NCBI GenBank assembly: GCA_963675925.2
Contig: CAXXIB010000002.1
Coordinates: 62,001 to 126,000 of the forward strand
Direction of reading: 5' to 3'
Length of the DNA: 64,000 bases
Source: CAXXOK01 sp963675925
GTDB lineage: Bacteria > Bacillota > Clostridia > Christensenellales > Aristaeellaceae
Translations under genes and position numbers: made by a program
Notes under the pieces: model-generated
Databases searched by the model: none
What the model saw: the letters and a program-made list of their open reading frames with translations, nothing else
What the model was told of the DNA's origin: nothing
Part shown: positions 44,192 to 51,967 of the stretch, in pieces
How positions within the stretch are numbered: position 1 is the stretch's first letter
How the letters are laid out: each line of letters starts with the position of its first letter

Positions 44192-46954
44192 ATGAAACGA
44201 ATGATTATTCTGGGCTTGGCCGTGTTGTTCATCGTAACACTGCTGCCGGTGTTTCAAGCCGCGGCAGCGGAGTACGGCACTGTAGTTGGCGGGCGACTTC
44301 GTCTGCGCGCCGCCCCGTCTTACGATGCGACTATTATTAAGTACTATAATACCGGTACAGTGGTCGAAATTCTCGGCACCAGCGGGGATTGGTACAGCGT
44401 GAAAGCGCCGGACAATCAAGCGGGATATATGCATTCGGACTATATCACCCTGGGCGGAACACCCGGTGCTTTAACCAAGTATGTGTACAGTTCCAACGGC
44501 TACGGCGTGCGCCTGCGCACCGGCCCCAGTAAAGGCTACCGCATCCTGGCCGTATACCCCGTCGGAACCCAGGTCAGCGTTTTGCAGACCGGCACCATCT
44601 GGAGCCGCATTCAGATTGGCGAAACCGTCGGGTTTATGATGAGCGAGTTTTTAACCTCCAGCGATCCCGGTACAACGCCGGCACCCTCCGGCGACGATCT
44701 TGCGACCGTTTGGAGTTCCAATGGCTACGGCGTGCGCCTGCGCTCCGGCCCCAGCACCAGCTATTCCATCATCGGTCTGTACTCCGTAGGCACCCGTGTG
44801 GATGTACTGGAGCGCGGCAGCGACTGGGATCGTATCAAGGTCGGCAGCCGTATTGGCTATATGATGAACGAATTTCTGATTTACGATGATCCGGACGCGA
44901 CCGAAGCGACCGGCATCACCGTGACCGCCGATTACCCCACCGGTATGCAGGACGAATATGTGGACTTGGATGTGACCGTCACCGGTACGGACCTGTCCTC
45001 TCCCGCGTATACACTTTCTATTACCGACAATGCCAGCATGGCGGAAATTGTCAGCGGGCAACTGCACATTTATTCAACAGCAACCGTCGGCGCTGTCATT
45101 GAAGTGACCGCCACGACCACCGATGACGATGAAAACGGCGATCCGCTGACCGATACCTGCACCGTCACCGTGACGGCAGCCGAGCCCCGCGTGATCGCGT
45201 TCTCCTTTGACGATAGCGAAACGACCGTGTCCATCGCCGGGGGCGATGTGGAACGCCGCATCGGCTACTCCATCAGCGGTTATAACCTGACAGCGCCGCG
45301 CCTGTCTCTTGCGGTATCGGCGGAAGCGGGCGGCAATGTCGTTGCCACGGTTGACGAAGCTGCCGAAGAGATTGTTCTTAACATCAGTTCAGCCATTGCC
45401 GATGGTGTTGTGTTCACCGTAACCGGCACCACCACCGCCGACGATGCAGGCGGCAACCCCAAAACCGACACCCTGACCGTAACCATTACCAGCGATGCGC
45501 TGACCCTGACCTCCATTGAGCTGATTCCTGAGGATACCACCCTCCGTTTTGACGAAACCACCAACATCAACGCCAAATTGCATTATTCAAACGGTTCCTA
45601 TACGACAGCAACATTCACCACGGAATACACGCTGGCGGTCTCGTCCGGCTCAACCTATGCGGCGCTTAGCGGCAAGGTGCTGATCCCCGACGATGCTGCG
45701 CTGGTGGGAGTTGAAAACCAAACAATTGAAATCACCGGTACATCTGTAGACGATCCTAGCTTGACCGATACTTGCGAGGTACTGCTCTATGGCCGCAACG
45801 AGCCGGACGCACCGGTGCTGACCGATGCCGATCCTGCGCACGAAACCGTCAGCCTGACCTGGACCGCACCTGCCAGTGACGGCGGGGATGACCTGACGGC
45901 ATACAAGGCCTACTACAGCCTGACCGAGGGCGGCGCGAAAAACGCACTGAGCACGACCATCAACCCCGGCGACACCAGCTATGATGCCACCGGGCTGATT
46001 GACGGCACTGCCTATTACTTCTGGCTGGTGGCTACCAATGCCCAGGGTGACAGCGCGTACTCCAATTATCTGGTCGCTACCCCCAACCCCGGCCCGCCCA
46101 GCGCCGTACAGGGACTGGCGGTTGCCAGCCGCGGCGACGGGTTTGTGGAACTTTCCTGGTCCGCCCCGGCCGATACCGGTGGCACAGGCGTTGCCATCGA
46201 CCACTACCGCGTATATGTGGACAGCGTGGAGTACGATGTGGCCGGCCGCTCCAGCACAACCACCAAGATGATTACAGGGCTGACAAACGCGCAGACCTAT
46301 GAGTTCATGGTCATCGCCGTCAACTCCGCAGAGGTCGGCGATCCTGCAACCATTTCTTCTAACCCCGTCGGCACACCGGATGCGCCGACCATCACCCAAA
46401 ACGTGGAAGGGTTTGAATCAATTTATATCTCCTGGCTGCCGGACGCTGATACAGGCGGCAATGCCATTGCAGACTACGACCTGTATATCAAAGTCGCCAC
46501 CGATCCCGATCCGGGCAGCCCCACGGTCTCTGCGCTGGCGGATACGGAATATACCTTCTCCGGCCTTGCCAATGTAGAGTACGAGATCTGGCTTACGGCC
46601 AACAACGGCTACTACGACAGCGCTGAAAGCGCGCGGGAAACCAACACCCCGTATGTCGCGCCCAGCGCGCCGCAGAACCTGGCGGTGGATAACTCCGTTG
46701 CCAACACGGCGACGGTTACCTGGGAAGCACCGGCTACGACCGGTGGGCAAGCCATTACCCACTACTTGCTTGAGTATAGCCCCACCGGCGGTAGTCCCGA
46801 CTCCCCCATTGAAGTCACGGCTGCTACCCTGTCCCAGCTGATTGAAAGCCTGTCCGCAGGGAATTATAGCTTCTCCGTCAAAGCCAGCAACGATGGCGGT
46901 GCGCACTACAGCACAGCTGCCACCAGCGGCGCAATTGCGATTTCGGATCCGTAA
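44192..46954 (+). CDS. Large secreted protein with three SH3b and four fibronectin type III domains
   Basis: 920 residues. A Sec signal peptide (to about residue 25, ending FQAAAAE) is followed by three bacterial SH3 domains (about 27-90, 95-160, 168-235), each with the R-x-R-x-(A/G)P-S-pattern (GVRLRTGPSKGYRIL). Then come about 280 residues of beta-rich, Thr/Asp-rich Ig-like repeats (DTCTVTVTA, DTLTVTITS), and four FN3 domains (from about 535, 627, 725 and 818). There is no catalytic domain, LPXTG motif or C-terminal helix. SH3b domains bind peptidoglycan peptides and FN3 domains act as spacers, so a wall-bound adhesin or scaffold is inferred. It is divergent from the Wzz-like gene. Confidence 0.85.
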   Translation: MKRMIILGLAVLFIVTLLPVFQAAAAEYGTVVGGRLRLRAAPSYDATIIKYYNTGTVVEILGTSGDWYSVKAPDNQAGYMHSDYITLGGTPGALTKYVYSSNGYGVRLRTGPSKGYRILAVYPVGTQVSVLQTGTIWSRIQIGETVGFMMSEFLTSSDPGTTPAPSGDDLATVWSSNGYGVRLRSGPSTSYSIIGLYSVGTRVDVLERGSDWDRIKVGSRIGYMMNEFLIYDDPDATEATGITVTADYPTGMQDEYVDLDVTVTGTDLSSPAYTLSITDNASMAEIVSGQLHIYSTATVGAVIEVTATTTDDDENGDPLTDTCTVTVTAAEPRVIAFSFDDSETTVSIAGGDVERRIGYSISGYNLTAPRLSLAVSAEAGGNVVATVDEAAEEIVLNISSAIADGVVFTVTGTTTADDAGGNPKTDTLTVTITSDALTLTSIELIPEDTTLRFDETTNINAKLHYSNGSYTTATFTTEYTLAVSSGSTYAALSGKVLIPDDAALVGVENQTIEITGTSVDDPSLTDTCEVLLYGRNEPDAPVLTDADPAHETVSLTWTAPASDGGDDLTAYKAYYSLTEGGAKNALSTTINPGDTSYDATGLIDGTAYYFWLVATNAQGDSAYSNYLVATPNPGPPSAVQGLAVASRGDGFVELSWSAPADTGGTGVAIDHYRVYVDSVEYDVAGRSSTTTKMITGLTNAQTYEFMVIAVNSAEVGDPATISSNPVGTPDAPTITQNVEGFESIYISWLPDADTGGNAIADYDLYIKVATDPDPGSPTVSALADTEYTFSGLANVEYEIWLTANNGYYDSAESARETNTPYVAPSAPQNLAVDNSVANTATVTWEAPATTGGQAITHYLLEYSPTGGSPDSPIEVTAATLSQLIESLSAGNYSFSVKASNDGGAHYSTAATSGAIAISDP

Positions 46955-46967
46955 TCAACCCTCACGC

Positions 46968-46996
46968 AAAAACCTCCGGGAAACCGGAGGTTTTTT
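46968..46996 (+). terminator. Terminator after the SH3b/FN3 gene
   Basis: A 12-bp stem (AAAAACCTCCGG and complement) with loop GAAA, followed by six Ts within the stem end. Confidence 0.9.
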
Positions 46997-47032
46997 GTTT
47001 GCAGAAACCAATGTGCGGGTATGCATTAACCA

Positions 47033-47061
47033 TTGACGCACACTGTTTTCTATGCTATTCT
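47033..47061 (+). promoter_or_regulatory. Sigma-A promoter of uvrB
   Basis: TTGACG (47033-47038), 17 bases, TATTCT (47056-47061). Confidence 0.75.
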
Positions 47062-47066
47062 GATAG

Positions 47067-47080
47067 CGAACACACATTCC
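47067..47080 (+). promoter_or_regulatory. Probable LexA (SOS) box of uvrB
   Basis: CGAACACACATTCC matches the Firmicute SOS box CGAAC-RNRY-GTTYC at every position but one (A for the first G of GTTC). It begins five bases after the -10 box, where LexA would block transcription. Confidence 0.65.
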
Positions 47081-47101
47081 CCCATCGATAAGGAGTTCAC
47101 T

Positions 47102-49111
47102 GTGAATAAGTTTGTACTGCAAGCGCCCTATCAGGCCAGCGGTGATCAGCCTACGGCCATCGCCAGCCTGGCAGAGGGTATTGAAAACGGGTTGAAAGAT
47201 CAGGTGCTGCTGGGGGTAACCGGCAGCGGCAAGACGTTTACCATGGCATCGGTCATCGAGCGCGTGCAAAAACCCACGCTGGTCATCGCGCACAATAAGA
47301 CGCTTGCCGCCCAGCTTTGCTCGGAGTTTCGCGCGTTCTTCCCAGACAGCGCCGTGGAATACTTCGTCAGCTATTATGACTATTATCAGCCGGAGGCCTA
47401 TATCCCCTCCACCGATACCTATATCGACAAGGATGCCTCCATCAACGAAGAAATCGACCGCCTGCGCCACTCGGCCACGGCCGCCGTGCGTGAACGTAAA
47501 GATGTGATTATCGTCGCCAGCGTATCGGCTATATACTCCATGGGTGATCCCAGCGAATACTCCAGCATGACCGTCAGCCTGCGGCCGGGCATACAAATCA
47601 GCCGCGACAAGGTGATTGAACGCTTGATTGATATCCAATACGTGCGCAACGATATCGACTTTACACGCGGCAGCTTCCGCGTGCGCGGCGATGTACTGGA
47701 GATTATCCCCTCTAACGAACGCGAACATGCCATACGCGTGGAGTTCTTCGGTGATGAGATCGAGCGGATTCGCGAGGTGGAAGTCGTATCTGGCAATGTG
47801 ATTGCCACCCTGGAGCACGCGATGGTCTACCCCGCCACGCACTACGCCATGGAACGCGATACCATGAACGAGCACCTGGAGGAGATTGAGCGGGATATGG
47901 AGCTGCGTGTGCAGGAGCTGACCGACGAGGGGCAGCCGCTGTACGCCATGCGTCTACGCCAGCGCACCCAGTATGATATTGAAATGATACGCCAAATTGG
48001 CAGCTGTTCAGGCATTGAAAACTACAGCCGCTATTTCGATGGCCGCAAGCCCGGCGATGCACCGTTCTGCCTGCTGGATTATTTCCCTGACGATTACCTG
48101 ATGATTATCGACGAAAGCCATGTAACCGTGCCCCAGATTCGCGCGATGTACAATGGCGACCGGGCCAGGAAAAAGTCGCTGGTTGACTACGGCTTCCGCC
48201 TGCCGTCGGCCTTTGATAACCGCCCGCTGTTGTTTGAAGAATTCAGGCAGCGGCAAAACCAGACCCTGTATGTCAGCGCAACACCGGCAAGCTACGAGCA
48301 AACCCTCGCCCAGAACATCGTAGAGCAGATCATCCGCCCCACGGGGCTGCTTGATCCGCTGGTGGTGCTTCGCAAAGCCACCGGCCAGGTGGACGATCTG
48401 ATTGGCGAAATTCACACCACCGTAGACCGGGGTGAACGCGTGCTGGTAACGACGCTGACCAAGCGCATGGCCGAAAGCCTGACGGAGTACTTACGGGGGC
48501 TGAATATCCGCGTGCGCTACCTGCATTCCGATATCCAGACCATGGAACGCTCCGTATTGATCCGCGATCTGCGCCTTGGCGAGTTTGATGTACTGGTCGG
48601 TATAAACCTGCTGCGTGAGGGGCTGGATATGCCGGAGGTCAGCTTGGTGGCCATTTTGGATGCCGACAAGGAAGGCTTCTTACGGTCGGAAACATCGCTG
48701 GTGCAAACCATCGGGCGTGCAGCCCGCAACCTGAACGGACGGGTGATTCTCTATGGTGATCAGCTGACCGACAGCATGATGAAAGCCATCAACGAAACCA
48801 ACCGCCGCCGTGCCTTGCAAGAGGCGTACAACAAGCTTCACGGCATCACACCGCAAAGCGTGCAATCCACCGTGCAGGCGCTGCTGCGCATTACCAATGC
48901 GTTTGCCGCCAATCCGGAAAGCAACATCAGCGAGGAAGAGCGCGAAGAGCTGCTCAAAACCATTGAAGATCAGATGCTCTCTGCCGCTAAAGATCTGGAC
49001 TTTGAAAAGGCCGCCAAACTGCGTGATGAACTGTTTAACTTGCAGGGTCAGAAAAAGGAAGTACAGAAACCGCAGATGCGCCGCCGCAAGCCAAAGCGTG
49101 TCCTGCGCTGA
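47102..49111 (+). CDS. uvrB: Excinuclease ABC subunit B
   Basis: 669 residues from GTG at 47102, six bases after AAGGAG; upstream in-frame ATGs lie in the promoter. Helicase motifs are intact: GVTGSGKTFTMA (Walker A), the beta-hairpin FVSYYDYYQPEAYIP, MIIDESHVTVPQ (Walker B), GINLLREGLDMPEV and QTIGRAARN. The C-terminal UVR domain (KDLDFEKAAKLRDEL) binds UvrC. It verifies lesions in nucleotide excision repair. uvrA and uvrC are not in the window. Confidence 0.97.
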   Translation: MNKFVLQAPYQASGDQPTAIASLAEGIENGLKDQVLLGVTGSGKTFTMASVIERVQKPTLVIAHNKTLAAQLCSEFRAFFPDSAVEYFVSYYDYYQPEAYIPSTDTYIDKDASINEEIDRLRHSATAAVRERKDVIIVASVSAIYSMGDPSEYSSMTVSLRPGIQISRDKVIERLIDIQYVRNDIDFTRGSFRVRGDVLEIIPSNEREHAIRVEFFGDEIERIREVEVVSGNVIATLEHAMVYPATHYAMERDTMNEHLEEIERDMELRVQELTDEGQPLYAMRLRQRTQYDIEMIRQIGSCSGIENYSRYFDGRKPGDAPFCLLDYFPDDYLMIIDESHVTVPQIRAMYNGDRARKKSLVDYGFRLPSAFDNRPLLFEEFRQRQNQTLYVSATPASYEQTLAQNIVEQIIRPTGLLDPLVVLRKATGQVDDLIGEIHTTVDRGERVLVTTLTKRMAESLTEYLRGLNIRVRYLHSDIQTMERSVLIRDLRLGEFDVLVGINLLREGLDMPEVSLVAILDADKEGFLRSETSLVQTIGRAARNLNGRVILYGDQLTDSMMKAINETNRRRALQEAYNKLHGITPQSVQSTVQALLRITNAFAANPESNISEEEREELLKTIEDQMLSAAKDLDFEKAAKLRDELFNLQGQKKEVQKPQMRRRKPKRVLR

Positions 49112-49152
49112 TACAAAGTACCGCAGCACTGGCTACAATGCCGCTAGATTTT

Positions 49153-49180
49153 CAAGCCTTCCGGACAGCCGGAGGGCTTG
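49153..49180 (+). terminator. Hairpin after uvrB
   Basis: A 12-bp stem with one G-U pair (CAAGCCTTCCGG / CCGGAGGGCTTG), loop ACAG, followed by pyrimidines with only scattered Ts; a moderate terminator. Confidence 0.6.
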
Positions 49181-49331
49181 TCTCTGTCTCTCTATACCCG
49201 ATGATGCAGGCAAAGCATACCCAGAATTGCCCTATCTACTTTCGCTACCCTACCGGTTCTTTTTATGGTAAAATACACGTACAACGCCAACGTTTCGACC
49301 CGACGGATTCAAAGCAAGTTGGAGATGACAT

Positions 49332-50456
49332 ATGTTTAGCATAATCAATCTTGAGTATAGCGATCTTCTTATTTTCAGTGTTTTAATCAGTCTTGTTTTA
49401 TATTGGTTCCTCAGCAAGGAGGCCTCTCGCCGCAGTCATTCTACCATCTTGTTCCAGCGTTTCACGGTGTCGCTGATCATCGCGGGTGTCATGGAGGTTG
49501 CCTCCTGGTTGATTGCCATCCCCGGCAAACCCGCCCTGATCCCCATACACTATGGGGTGAACGTGCTGTTTTTTAGCGTTAATCTTTTGCCGGCATCGCT
49601 GGGGCTTTGCTATATGGACTATATCATCACGCTTTCAAAAGAAGGCAACAAAAAGCGCAGCTACCTGTACCTGCTTCCGGTGTATGTCAATATCGCGCTG
49701 ATCATCGTCAACTTTTTTAGCGACGGATTCCTGTTCCGGGTCGACGCAAACAATGTGTATGTCCGGGGGATTGGCTCTCCTATTGGCAACGGGTTCACGG
49801 TCGTGTTTGCGATTATCGTCATCGCCTGGTTTTATCGCAGACGGCAAATGATTACCGGTCGCATCACCCAGGTCATCGTGGTGCTGACCCTGCTCCCGAT
49901 CGCCGGCGTTACACTGCAGATGCTGTTCTTTGGACTGTCGCTGGGTATTCCGATGTATGTGCTGGCGGCGTTCATCACCTTTATGCTGATGGAGCGGCAC
50001 GAACTGCAAAAAGACCCGCTGACAACCCTGCATTCCCGCGCCCAGCTGGAAAGCAGGCTGCAATACAAGCTGCGTTGCCCGGACCCTTTCACCGTTATGA
50101 TGATCGATATCAACGGATTTAAGAACATCAACGATGTCTACGGTCATACAGTTGGCGATCAGGTGCTCAAGGATGTTTCCAAAGTGCTGCAGTCCCATGC
50201 CAATTACGAGGATTTTGTCTGCCGTTTCGGCGGGGATGAGTTTTTTGTGATTCTGGAATCCACACTGGATATCGGGTCGTCATACATGAAGCGTATCGAC
50301 CAGACCTTGTCCAGCTATTCCAATGGTAAGCCGTTCAGTACATCGCTGAGTTTTGGCATCGTGTATGTAGACCATAGCAAGCCATATGATGTGGATGAGC
50401 TGGTGGAAATCACAGATCAGCTCATGTACAAGGATAAAATCTGCCGCAAGCAATAA
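49332..50456 (+). CDS. Membrane-bound diguanylate cyclase (GGDEF)
   Basis: 374 residues. About seven N-terminal helices (to residue 220) form a sensor resembling 7TM-type input modules. A GGDEF domain follows: DPLTTLHSRAQLESRL, DINGFKNINDVYGHTVGDQVL and the intact active site FGGDEFFV. An RxxD inhibitory site is not evident. It would make c-di-GMP from GTP in response to an unknown membrane signal. Monocistronic, with flanking terminators. Confidence 0.9.
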   Translation: MFSIINLEYSDLLIFSVLISLVLYWFLSKEASRRSHSTILFQRFTVSLIIAGVMEVASWLIAIPGKPALIPIHYGVNVLFFSVNLLPASLGLCYMDYIITLSKEGNKKRSYLYLLPVYVNIALIIVNFFSDGFLFRVDANNVYVRGIGSPIGNGFTVVFAIIVIAWFYRRRQMITGRITQVIVVLTLLPIAGVTLQMLFFGLSLGIPMYVLAAFITFMLMERHELQKDPLTTLHSRAQLESRLQYKLRCPDPFTVMMIDINGFKNINDVYGHTVGDQVLKDVSKVLQSHANYEDFVCRFGGDEFFVILESTLDIGSSYMKRIDQTLSSYSNGKPFSTSLSFGIVYVDHSKPYDVDELVEITDQLMYKDKICRKQ

Positions 50457-50470
50457 GTGCGCATCAAAAT

Positions 50471-50494
50471 GCCACCCACAGGGGTGGCTTTTTT
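50471..50494. terminator. Bidirectional terminator between the cyclase and citrate synthase genes
   Basis: Stem GCCACCC/GGGTGGC, loop ACAG, followed rightward by six Ts and leftward by ATTTTG. Confidence 0.88.
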
Positions 50495-50534
50495 ATGTTA
50501 CTGTTTTTTCACCTAAGAGCTAAAACTTACGCAC

Positions 50535-51905
50535 TTAGCCGCGTTCTTCCAGTGCTTGGTACTCCCGCCGGGGGAAGACTGCCATATACGCCGGACGAAT
50601 GATTTTGTCCATGTTGATCAGCTCTTCCATACGGTGTGCGCTCCAGCCAACGATACGCGCAATGGCGAAGATCGGCGTGAACATCTCCTCGGGGATGCCC
50701 AGCATGGAATACACCAGACCGCTGAAGAAGTCCACATTCGCGCTGACCCCTTTGTAGATGCGGCGTTCGCTGGTAATCACCTTGGGGGCAAGGCGCTCCA
50801 CCATGGAATACAATGCGTACTCCTCACGGTGACACTTTTCGTTACAGAGCTCTTCCACAAACGATTTAAACACCCGCGCACGCGGATCGCTAACGGAGTA
50901 TACCGCATGGCCGATACCGTAAATCAGGCCCTTCTTGTCAAACGCTTCCTTATGCAAAAGCTTGAGCAGATAGGCTTCCACGGCTTCTTCATCGGTCGTG
51001 TCGGATACGTTGTTTTTCAGGTCGTTCATCATCTGCACAACCTTGATATTCGCACCGCCGTGCTTGGGGCCTTTCAGGCTTGCCAGCGCTGCCGCGATTG
51101 CCGAATACGTATCGGTGCCCGATGACGTAACCACATGCGTAGTGAAGGAGGAGTTATTACCGCCGCCGTGCTCCATATGCAAAATCAGCGCTAAATCCAG
51201 CACCTGTGCTTCCAGCGCCGTGTACTTCATATCCGGCCGAAGCATATGCAACAGGTTCTCCGCCGCCGACAGCTTGGGGTCGGGACGGTGGATGTACATA
51301 CTCTGATCCTGCTCGTAATGGTTAAACGCGTGATAGCCGTAAACAGCCAGCATCGGGAATACCGCGATCAGGCGCAGGCATTGCCGCAGTGTATTGCTGA
51401 TGGAAAGGTCGGACGCATTGGAATCGTAGCTTGCCAGGGTCAGCACGCTGCGGCTTAAGGAATTCATCATATCTGCGCTGGGGGCTTTCATAATTACGTC
51501 CCGCACAAAGTTTGTCGGCAAATTCCTGTTGTCCGCAATCAGGTCGGTAAACTCCTGCAGTCTCTCCTGGGTGGGCAGTTCACCATACAACAGCAAATAG
51601 GCGATCTCTTCAAATCCAAAACGGGATTCGCGGTTCACGCCATTGACCAGGTCGTTAATATTGTAGCCTCTGTACCATAAATGGCCGTCAGCCTGTGTCA
51701 GTTTGCCGTCCACTTCGGCGCGGCCCTGAATTTCCGAAATATTCGTCAGCCCCGCAAGGACGCCTTTACCGTTTTCATCGCGCAGTCCGCGCTTGACGCC
51801 ATACTTGGAGTATAACGTTTTATCAATCGTCGCGCCCCGAACCAAAGCCTGTTCGTTATCCCTGGCATACTCTTGGAGCCGGTCAAATGGTGTTTTGATT
51901 TCCAT
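50535..51905 (-). CDS. Citrate synthase
   Basis: 456 residues from ATG at 51905, nine bases after GAGAGGAA; a GTG nine bases upstream overlaps the Shine-Dalgarno region. Catalytic segments are LHMEHGGGNNSSF (His), KGPKHGG, and YGIGHAVYSVSDPRA (His and substrate Arg). It condenses acetyl-CoA with oxaloacetate. Methylcitrate synthase activity cannot be excluded. The long N-terminus with YSKYGVKRGLRDENGKGVLAGLT resembles the Clostridia-type subgroup. A large hairpin covers its leader. Confidence 0.93.
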   Translation of the reverse strand: MEIKTPFDRLQEYARDNEQALVRGATIDKTLYSKYGVKRGLRDENGKGVLAGLTNISEIQGRAEVDGKLTQADGHLWYRGYNINDLVNGVNRESRFGFEEIAYLLLYGELPTQERLQEFTDLIADNRNLPTNFVRDVIMKAPSADMMNSLSRSVLTLASYDSNASDLSISNTLRQCLRLIAVFPMLAVYGYHAFNHYEQDQSMYIHRPDPKLSAAENLLHMLRPDMKYTALEAQVLDLALILHMEHGGGNNSSFTTHVVTSSGTDTYSAIAAALASLKGPKHGGANIKVVQMMNDLKNNVSDTTDEEAVEAYLLKLLHKEAFDKKGLIYGIGHAVYSVSDPRARVFKSFVEELCNEKCHREEYALYSMVERLAPKVITSERRIYKGVSANVDFFSGLVYSMLGIPEEMFTPIFAIARIVGWSAHRMEELINMDKIIRPAYMAVFPRREYQALEERG

Positions 51906-51917
51906 GGGCTTCACTTC

Positions 51918-51960
51918 CTCTCTGTTCCACTACACTATTAAAGTATAGTGGAACAGAGAG
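51918..51960. promoter_or_regulatory. Large inverted repeat covering the citrate synthase leader
   Basis: Arms of 15 bases (CTCTCTGTTCCACTA and complement, 51918-51932 and 51946-51960) are perfect, with three further inner pairs after one mismatch. It fills the gap between the copA stop and the citrate synthase start, and one arm carries part of the AGAGAGGAAG ribosome-binding region. It may be an operator or an RNA element that hides the ribosome-binding site. In the rightward direction it is followed by CTTTT. Confidence 0.6.
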
Positions 51961-51967
51961 CTTTTAG

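Noticed and set aside
47033..47101. Longer N-terminus of UvrB
   Set aside because: The extra codons lie on the promoter and SOS box, while GTG at 47102 has AAGGAG and matches the conserved start.
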